From contig NC_045149.1 in assembly GCF_008831285.2 (NCBI RefSeq), positions 13,666,629 through 13,730,628 of the forward strand: a stretch of DNA of 64,000 nucleotides, in the 5' to 3' direction. Origin of the DNA: Nymphaea colorata. Taxonomy: Eukaryota > Streptophyta > Magnoliopsida > Nymphaeales > Nymphaeaceae. The notes under the pieces were generated by a model, which saw only the letters and a program-made list of their open reading frames with translations, was not told the origin of the DNA and searched no databases. Shown piece by piece: positions 55,438 through 64,000 of this stretch. Each line of letters opens with the position of its first letter. Position 1 is the stretch's first letter. The translations under genes and the position numbers were made by a program.

Positions 55438-58400
55438 TTATCCTTCTATCATTCTTGTCTTCTGTCGTATCCTTCTCAGCCAAACAACCACTTCCTTCAC
55501 GTCCATTCTCTCATTTGGAGACACCGTTGAACATGACAAGCCTATCTCCATGATCATCACCAGCAGCTCATTCATAGCAGCTGATCTTTCAGTTGGAGTA
55601 GTGTTGCTTTCATTCAAAAGATGGCTGTCAATGACATATGAAATTGCAACAGGAAATGCTTCAGCCACCCATTGCCTCAAACTAAAATCCCCATCAAACT
55701 GTTCATCAGTAGACTTTCTTCCCGTAAACACCTCAAGGAGGAGAATTCTGTAGCTGTAGACATGAGCTTTGGTTGACACCTTTCCAGCCATCCCAAATTT
55801 TAATTCATCCATCCAACAATGTTAGACATGATTAGCGGGCACAATATAATTGTCTAATGCTCATCTATGACACAATTGCACTAATTGGTTTTGGGCAAGA
55901 GGCCTGGAAATTAATGGACTCAAGATCAATTAAACCACCAATCCTGCCTTTCTCTAGTTGTATTCTCATATATACATCTAAAAAAAATGCAAGATTATGA
56001 TTTAGAACTAGACATGGTTATTGGGCCCAGGTCCAAGCCCGCATGATAATATGGGGCAAGCCCAGGTCAGCCCGACGGGGGCCCAATCTGTCCCAATAAC
56101 TTTTAAATATTAATTTTATTTTATTAGTTATATATAAACTGTTATTTAAAATATATTTTACATTCAATATTTTTATTTTATATTTAAAATTTATTTTTTT
56201 ATGTAATCGACCAGGGCTTGGGTTTGAATTTCGGACATCAGGCCGGCCTAGACCGGTTCTTATCTGGCAGGGCTGGCCCGATGCGCAGGTCTATTTAGAA
56301 CTGAAGTCTTATATATATGATATTCAAGTGCTCTTAAAAGAATTCAAACATATATCCTGATTTTTTCTATGGGGCATGTGAGATTTGTTGAGTTTCATTA
56401 ATTGTACGGCACAGTCATTACACAACAGAAAAGACTAATTAAACTCATCTTCCTTCTAATTCACTTGTGACCAAATGTCAAGGTTCCCTTAAATGTCTCC
56501 TAAATCGAGTGAATTATTCAGTAGTGCCGATTGTTAGCCAGTCTTAAGCCATTAGGTAGAAAGGTATTTACGATTAGGGTTCTTTTATACAAGAAAGGAA
56601 AAAAAGTTTACAACTTTTGTTAAAAGAAAAAAAACAATTGAAGATTCTTGTTTGTTGAGGACATGCAAACAACAGATGTGTACATGAGCACAAAACAATG
56701 CAAAAATTAGCATGCAACACCATAGGCCATACGAACAACGAATGCATTGTCCATGTAAAATAGTTTATCAATGACCTTTAACATTATTGAGCTAGGAACC
56801 ACTTGTGCATGCCTTTATGTGTGAACAACCAAATCATGATGATTAGATGGATCATGAGTGTTTTCACATCAATTAATATATTTATTGATGTTTTATTGCA
56901 AACCACAAAAAAGCATAATTAGTTAAACCACAAAAGTCAGGACCAAATATTATATATATACATATATATATATATATATAAAATTGAAATCAGTGGGCTA
57001 GCTATGTTACTAATGACACTTTTTCTTATTCTGTGACCCTAAAAGCAGTCTGAACGCTAAAAATGGTTGCCAAAATATTGACTATCATCAATGCATTTTT
57101 TTGCAATGTTTTGAACAATACAAAATTAAAAAAAGCTTAGTCAGCTGATTTCAATATAAATAAATAAATAAATGAATATATATATATATAGAGAGAGAGA
57201 GAGTCCACTAGGACTGGCAAACCCACCCACTCTCTCGTTGTCTCTCTTCATGCGATCCCACCTTCCCTCCCACTTTCTCTATGAGAGCATTATTGAAGAG
57301 AGAGAGAGTATGGTCACACATGCACAACACTCAAAAAACGGTTCAGGCAATTATACACACACTTTGAGAGACACAAAATTCATAAAATGACAAAAAAAAA
57401 TTGATAGTACGTACCTGGTGCACTGTATCCGGTGGTTCCAAGAGTGGTTGTAAGAGTATAAGAATTCAGACCAACTAGAATCTTTGCAATGCCTAAATCA
57501 CTCACATATGCCGTCATGTTCTCATCTAAAAGCACATTACTTGGCTTTAGATCACAATGAACTATAGTCTCTAAGTAACCATGGTGAAGATATTCTAGAG
57601 CACAAGCCACATCAATCATGATATCCAATCTCTCAAAGAGATTCAAGTGATGGCCACCCGAATGTCGACAGACTTCCAGGCTACCAAGGGGCATATATTG
57701 GAGAACTAAAGCATTGAAATCTCTACTAGAGCAAGACGTAATGACTTTAATGAGGTTTCGGTACCTGATTTGGCACATGACAGTGCACTCGATATCAAAA
57801 TTTTTAGATGCTCCTTCAAATAACAAATTAAAGACCTTAACAGCCACTATCGTTCCATCTACTAGATTTCCTTTGTATGTTGAACCAAAGCTTCCATTCC
57901 CAATAAAATTTGCGTTATTGAAGTTCCTTGTCTAATGCAATTGCTCTCTGTTAGAAATCACTGGAAGTGTAATTCCTCGAAATCTTTCAATGTCATCATG
58001 ATTTTTCAACAACCACCTCTTTCTATAGCATGAGATACCAATGACTGTGCAAACAATGACCAAAAGTGCTGAGCCCCCAATTGCGCAAGTGGCAATGACT
58101 CTAGCCGCATTGCTCTTACTTTGCCTCTCTGTTTTGTCTAAGCACAATGAGACATGGAATTTGGGAGCTCCACATAGTGCATAATTCTCTAGGAACGACT
58201 CGGCAGATAGGTTTGCAAACTTTCCACCACTTGGAATCTGACATTCCAATAGATTGAAGGACAAGTCCAAGACCTGGATGTGTTGAAGTTTCTCCAATGA
58301 CTTTGGTATCTCACCGGAAAGCATGTTATGGGAAAGGTCAATAATGTCAAGGTTTAGCATGTGATCAAGTTGTTCTGGAATGTGACCATCAAATGTGTTC

Positions 58401-60345
58401 CGAGAGAGATTTAAATACTCTATCATTTGGAGCTTTGATAATGATGCAGGCAACTCTCCACGCAGCTTGTTTGCAGAGATATCCATGCTTATCATCATGG
58501 CAAAATTTCGGAGACCCAGAGGCAGGTGACCAGTGAAGGAGTTGTCTTGCAAGTACAGCTCCAACAAGTCATTCAACTCACAAAGACTAGGCGGTAGTGT
58601 TGATAACAAATTGTTTCAGCTTAGATCTAGGCCTCGCAAACTAGTGAGATTGTTGATAAAGCTTGAAATTGACTTAATTAGCAAGTTGTGTTCAATATAA
58701 AATTTCACCTTTCCTCTAAACTAGTGAGATTGTTGATAAAGCTTGAAATTGAACCAATTGGCATGTTGTGTTCAACATGAAACATAAACTTGCGGACCAA
58801 CTGGTAGATTGATAGTGGGATTGGGCCATCTAATGCATTGGTATCAAGAAACAACACATGTAAGCTGCGCATCTGTCCTATATTTGGTGGAATGATCCCT
58901 TTTATTTTGTTGAAACTTAAATCTGAGGAAATTAACTTGGTCATGTTGGTTAAGGCCAACGGGATAGTACCTTCAATCAGATTAGAGGAAAGGTGAAGTT
59001 TCTACAAGGTGGTTGTCTGGTTTCCAATAGATGCAGGAAGAATGCTGTTCAAAAGGTTTTGTGATAGATCAACGTCCTCTAGCAGTCGACAGTTGGTGAA
59101 GGATGTGAAAATGGAGAGCGCACGGTTTCCTGAGACATTGGTCAACATATTGCTGGAGAGGTAATTCTATTGGTATCGGACCACTGAATTTATTGTGTCC
59201 TGCATTTATAGTTTGGAGACTAGTAGCATTGGAAAAAGGTGGGAAAGGGCCATCAAAATTGTTGTCACTCATTGCAAGAGATTGGAGATTGGGCAGGAAG
59301 CGGCCAACATCTTTAGGGAGATGCCCTGTTAGTTGATTGGTCATGAAACTCAAAGGATGAAGAGCGGATAGGTTAAACAAGCTGTGTGGCAGTGTACCAG
59401 TGAGATTGTTCTTTTCCACACTAAAGAATTGCAAGCGGGTTATGCTTACCAACTCAGAAGGAACGTTCCCATGAATATGATTTTGACCAATATTAAGGTG
59501 CTCCAGCTTTGAGAGGTTGGCAAAAGCGACTGGAATGGTGCCTGTGAGCTTGTTATCATAAAGATTTAGGAACTTGAGTTCCTGCAGAATGCCTAAGGAC
59601 TCCGGAATGCTTCCATAGAATTCGTTTTTTGCTGCAAAAAGCACTTGGAGATTGGGCAGGAAGTGGCCAACATCTTTAGGGAGATGCCCTGTTAGTTTAT
59701 TCGTCATGAAACTCGAAGTCTGAAGAGTGGTTATACTTCCCAACTCCCAAGGAATATTCCCATGCATATGATTTTGAGCAATATTAAGGTGCTCCAGCTT
59801 TGAGAGGTTGGCAAAAGTGACTGGAATGGTGCCCATGAGTTGTTATCATAAAGATTTAGGAACTTGAGTTCCACCAGACTGCCTAAGAACTCCAGAATGC
59901 TTCCATAGAATTCGTTTTCTGCTGCAAAAAGCACTTGGAGGCGGCTAAAATCAATGGGAAGATGACAGTGAATGTTATCTTTAGAGAGATCAAGAACCTG
60001 TAAGAGGGAGAGATTGCTGATGTATGGGGAGAGAGTACCTTCAAGTGCCGTGTCACTGAGATTCAGACCATGGACCCTTTGTGAACCAGGACTGCATGAA
60101 ACTCCATTCCACTCACAGAAGGAGATATTGAAATTCCAATTATTATAAGGGTCATTAGTGACAAGGGATTTGAAAGACAGCAACACGAATTGATCAATCA
60201 CGTTGCTCAGAGAAACAAGCACTAAGGGCGTCTCCCTATGGCCAAGAATCACAGTCGAGGTGAAGGAGAAACACAAAAGAAGGCCAAGTAGCTGAGGCAA
60301 CCAACTACTGGTAATCATGCCTGTCCAATTGGTTATGCAGAACAT
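55438..60345 (-). pseudogene. LRR receptor kinase (subfamily XII-like), nearly full length but broken
   Basis: Starts at the ATG at 60,345 with a signal-like hydrophobic stretch (LPQLLGLLLCFSFTSTV), then the LRR N-cap with CEWNGVSC (about 60,090) and many 24-residue LRRs to about 58,230. A membrane segment (AIGGSALLVIVCTVIGI, about 58,030-58,090), the kinase ATP loop GNGSFGSTYKG (57,870), VAVK, HCDLKPSN (57,550) and DLG in place of DFG (57,493) follow. Exon 1 ends at 57,415 (CACCAG/GTACGT); exon 2 is 55,438-55,799. Damage: one-base loss near 59,838; shift near 59,160; stop at 59,002-59,004; 80-bp duplication at 58,641-58,800; stop at 57,932-57,934; acceptor changed from AG to AA at 55,800. 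Family members with intact sequence detect microbial patterns. Nearest relatives are relics 1 and 2. Confidence 0.9.
56010..56292. mobile_element. Small element in the kinase intron, with 10-base direct flanking repeat
   Basis: AGACATGG at the left pairs with GCAGGTCT at the right. Both ends are GGCCC-rich (TTGGGCCCAGG, GCTGGCCCGATG) around an AT-rich middle. ATTTAGAACT flanks both sides (56,000-56,009 and 56,293-56,302). A 9-10 bp target duplication would fit a Mutator-type element. It lies wholly in the intron of the third kinase relic. Confidence 0.6.
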
Positions 60346-62784
60346 GGATGAGCAGGCACTTCTAGAAAATTTGTCCTTTTTTTTCAAGTACTAGAAGGCT
60401 CGGGTCTTACTGCTGATGTTTACATCAATGAGACTCTTTCTTGTTTCCCTTTATCAATTTCAGCTCTATTAAATCCCAAATCAAAGTTGTCAATTGAACT
60501 TCATTTTTCTCTAGATAGTTATAGATATGATTTCTGCCTTTTAAATGGTGATGTTTTTTATCATATAATATGGTTAGCATGAAAAAAAAATGTGGTAAAT
60601 TTTAAAAAAATTTGAGCAAAACATAAAAATTAAGGGAAAATAAGATGAATGGTAGGCAATTTAAAAAATTAAATAGATGAGAAACAAATAAAAATTAGAA
60701 GTTGAAAACTAGCAGTTTAGCAATAAAAAAGTATGAAAAATGTCTAAAATGAAAAAGAGGGAAAAATGCAATCGGTTGCTAGGCTGATTAATCATGAAAA
60801 TGTAATCAAGCAACGTAGTAGTTGCAAACATTTTCATGATTGACGAGAACCACCACTTAAATATAGGTTGTGAGAGATGACAACCAAAATTAGGTAGTAA
60901 ATATAATCATAAAAAACTCATCTTGTTTTTTTTTTTTCTGAAAAAACAGTGATAAAACACCAAAAACAAGTCGGCTGAATAAAACGGCAAAAAGATATAT
61001 TTTTTGAAAAGAATATCAAAACTAAAAACGTGGTTTTCCTATCTTTTTCATATTTTTTCAATTTTTCTAAAAAGTTACCATTTTTTTTTGCATGTTTTGC
61101 TTTTTATTTTTTATGCTTGCCATGTTATACGATAGAAAGACCTCCCATAATGAACAATGAACATGAAAATAATGAGCTTCCTAAATGTTGTTTGTCACAT
61201 TCTGGCCTGTACATGAGTACAAAAATTCAATCACTCAATTAGTATGCTTCACATATATTTCTGATGCTCATATCATGCTTCATGCGAGTAATGAAACGTG
61301 GTGATTGGTCATACAGATTATATATGATAATTAATCACTGAGTTGATCTGAGTATCACATGCAGATTCTAGTATTTGGATCCCTATGTTACTGGAATGTC
61401 AACAATCCAGCATCCATAAGTTAGAGCACACAAAAAAGCAATTATTTCACATAAGACTGTAGAAATATCACAATATCATTTAAATGTCTTGACATGAGCA
61501 TCTTAAACATGTTATCCAGGTGAAAGAATCCATGATCAAAGATGCATGCTAGAAGCTCTAGGATCAAAGCAGGAACTAGGGGTCGTCTGGTAATCACAAC
61601 CATATAATTACAAGCGAAAAACATGCCAGAAAATGAAAACAGTTAATATCCCTGTCTATTGTTACCATAATTTCTCATTTAGCTTTGAAAAGGCCAACCA
61701 AGATGCGACAGACAAGCTTATAATGGAAAGAAGATTCCCAGCTTGTCCAATTGGCAAAGATAAGCCGACTGACAGAGACATTGTCCTATCAAATCACATA
61801 CCTAAACCCCCAAATAGGAAAACTATATGTAGAATATTTCCTTCAATTTTCAAACTAGGAAAAAGGATGGATTTCTTTTTCATGTTGCATTGGACACGTA
61901 TCCTGATAAGCGATAAGGATACCAATGTAGATTTGCCTATATATAGATATATATATAATGAGCTTGTGATGTTGAAAAATACAAATAAATCGAATTCTCT
62001 GACATGATAAAGCTGAGACCTTCGTTATTTGAATCATTAGAAAAAATTAATATGTACATGAAAAAAAACTATGATTTTTAGTTGATGCATTTTGAGGCAC
62101 ATAAAGTCTAGGGAAATGAATTGGTTTGTCAAAAATATCTTCAAATAGGGAAGGCTAGACGACACTGTAGATGGCGGACACATGGACCGAGTTTATCAGC
62201 TAACATGATTTGTCAATTCAACTCTTTCTTATTATTTTTCTTTCATTTGACCTTACCACAGAGTAAACTTAACTTTCAAGGTGTGTGCATGGGTATATTT
62301 TACAAGAACAATACCTAATTAAACAAAATCAGTGACAGTGGTGAGATTCTACAACATGTACATCGAGTTGGCTCAATTGGAATTCGTTTATTTTTAATAA
62401 TTTTTTTAAAAATATATATATATTATATATTTTTCAAGAAATACATATAAATATAATTAAAATCAATTAAAAATTATGGAGCCCGACCTGGCCCGATGCC
62501 CACCCTTACTTGCATTGGCATTGAGGGTAATATATATATATATATATATAATTTAAAAATATCATTTTTTGTTGTTATATGTATCTGTCATAATATTTAA
62601 GGACAGATTCATGGAATGTTGTAACATAATATTACATAAATTTGTCTAATATTTGGGACACATATAGGGAACAGTTACATACTGTTATTGTTGCCAAACG
62701 GACCCAAGATCAAGATAAGACATAAGCATATGTGGAGGCAAGTTACGATGTACGTAGCTTCACCCAGCTCTGTTGGTGGAGAAA
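60346..62784. other. Upstream region of kinase relic 3 and unassigned sequence
   Basis: AT-rich with long A and T runs (60,540-61,110). Open frame 61,633-62,007 has no motif. 62,470-62,515 (CCCGACCTGGCCCGATGCCC) resembles the GC-rich end of the element at 56,010. No gene supported. Confidence 0.4.
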
Positions 62785-62821
62785 AAAAGCCCGGTCAGAG
62801 GTAAGGAGTTTTCTTGTAGTG
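62785..62821 (-). mobile_element. CACTA-type terminus, solitary
   Basis: Minus strand begins CACTACAAGAAAACTCCTTA, a typical plant CACTA transposon end. The partner end is not found. Confidence 0.45.
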
Positions 62822-63029
62822 GCCGCTATCACCATCTCTGATATCTTTGGCCGAGTAAAGGCTGCTCAAGCCATTACAGTTCCAAGAAAATGATCAAGTA
62901 AGATTATTTTGAGTGCTAAACAAAATCAAGTTAGAATGCATGGAGAATTAAAATGAAAAAATAACCTGTGAAAGTCCAACAAAGAGAACTTTAGATTTTG
63001 TCATTGAATGGATATGGTCAATGATAGTC

Positions 63030-63455
63030 GAAGGGTCATATAGTCAATGTATTTGAGTTTAATTGGACATCTAACCAAACCAGTTCAAGAAATATCAGAT
63101 ATGGAAAAAAATTTAATATCCGATTAAGAAATTGGATTGGATTCAGATTTAAGAAACGACATCTGACTGGATTCAGATTCAGATTTGGATGTACATATAT
63201 ATCCAATTGAATTTGGATTCAGATCCAGAATGGATTTAATTTTCAATAAAAATCTTATATTCAAGTGCTCTTACATTTTGAAAATCAGCCAGAATTGATT
63301 CAGAATTCGAATTCAGATCGTGATATTGGATTTTAGATTCATTGTTTGTATTCGAATCAGAATTTGAATATGGATATGTGAATATCCAAAAAAACAGATA
63401 TAGTACAAGATTTATCTTATTTGAATCTGATACAATAACATTCCTACTCCCAACT
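63030..63455. repeat. GATTCAGATT-type dispersed repeat, longest copy
   Basis: Contains GGATTCAGATTCAGATTTGG and GTGAATATCCAAAAAAACAG. Shares parts with 27,560-27,690, 45,747-46,075 and 47,270-47,425. No coding content; the frame at 63,236-63,481 is a by-product. Confidence 0.6.
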
Positions 63456-63636
63456 CTAATCCAAGGACTCCAGAAAGACAATAAATAACAAAAGATACAA
63501 ACCCCTTAAATTATTCCCTACTGGCCTGCAAGTGTCATGCAACAGAGATAGCTAATAAGAAACTTTGGTAGATAATCAAAATTAAAAACTCCATCATATA
63601 CGTATGTGTGTATGTATTTGTGTGTGTGCGTCTATA

Positions 63637-63850
63637 TATATGTTTGCATCCCAAATTTTTATTGGTTTTGGAGTGCTTCAAAAAAATTGAGTTTTGTTTT
63701 GAAATAAGAAAGAAAAGGGACTCGCTCGTTGGTACGAGGATTGACTGTTCCCGGCACCTTTACCGGGGGTAATCGATCCAAGGGCTATGTTCATCATTGA
63801 TGCATTTCATTTTAACTTAAACATCATTTTGATTCTATATGCGGTGTAGA
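63637..63850 (+). repeat. Dispersed repeat, partner of 54,350-54,575
   Basis: TTTGCATCCCAAA, GGTACGAGG, GGGGGTAATCGATC and GGCTATGTTCATC in the same order as on the minus strand at 54,350-54,575. The remaining sequence to 64,000 is unassigned. Confidence 0.55.
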
Positions 63851-64000
63851 AAATATTGAAAGTTTGATGTTTCAAATTTTTGAAAAGACTCTTGAAAGGT
63901 TGCTTGAAAATGTGAAATGTTTTGAGGAAAAAGTGGAATTAGTAAGTATCGTTTGAAAAGCTTGTGAAATCATCTTGAAATCACTTTAGTGTTCTCTTAA

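Noticed and set aside
61633-62007. 124-codon plus-strand ORF
   Set aside because: No recognised domain, AT-driven composition, and no splice or promoter context.
1-64000. tRNA or rRNA genes, CRISPR arrays, bacterial operons
   Set aside because: None seen by eye. Direct repeats present are transposon or duplication related and lack CRISPR-like regular spacing. tRNA-Met-like strings are retrotransposon primer-binding sites only.
1-64000. Integrated viral (pararetrovirus) sequence
   Set aside because: Reverse transcriptase pieces are all in copia order (integrase before RT) with LTRs and tRNA primer sites; no movement or coat protein motif was seen.

Overview
The window looks like nuclear DNA from a flowering plant. 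It is AT-rich, it carries Ty1/copia retrotransposons primed by initiator tRNA-Met (TGGTATCAGAGC-type sites), MITEs, a beta-expansin fragment, a purple acid phosphatase exon and intron-containing LRR receptor kinases of the non-RD (subfamily XII, EFR/XA21-like) type. The species cannot be fixed from this sequence. A 100-base N run at 42,805 shows it is a scaffold. I see no convincingly intact protein-coding gene. Every recognisable gene is truncated, frameshifted or carries stops, so this is a repeat-rich region with gene relics.

Layout. 1-9,945 is a composite transposon block: a minus-strand copia element running off the left edge, a small hAT-like MITE, and a plus-strand copia element cut off inside reverse transcriptase. 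A second copy of the first 8.4 kb of this block lies at 29,858-37,921. Between them a 5.2-5.3 kb unit is present twice in tandem (9,946-15,253 and 15,898-21,103). Each unit holds an inverted pair of short linker-histone-H1-like fragments, a roughly 540-bp hairpin, a 55-codon ORF and a stretch that also occurs upstream of beta-expansin exon 1. That upstream stretch occurs four times in the window (14.3, 20.1, 28.6 and 40.8 kb); only the 28.6 and 40.8 kb copies still show expansin exon 1, and both are broken.

21-28 kb is mostly non-coding, with a lone purple acid phosphatase exon and two adjacent long palindromes (26,101-26,587 and 26,781-27,375). 38-44 kb holds few genes, with the fourth expansin remnant, a MITE and the assembly gap. 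44-60.4 kb holds three minus-strand LRR receptor kinase relics. The first two are kinase-only remnants and look like duplicates of each other. The third is almost full length but has two frameshifts, two stops, an internal 80-bp duplication and a lost splice acceptor. Between and inside them are a hAT-like element, an LTR remnant, a pyrimidine-rich minisatellite and an intron-borne element with a clean target duplication. The last 3 kb is repeats and unassigned sequence.

The elements do not form a pathway. What ties the window together is duplication: a copied transposon block, tandem expansin/H1-like units, kinase copies, and several long inverted repeats able to form double-stranded RNA. 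Boundaries were found by eye from sequence alignment between copies. Family names come from conserved motifs, not from searches.
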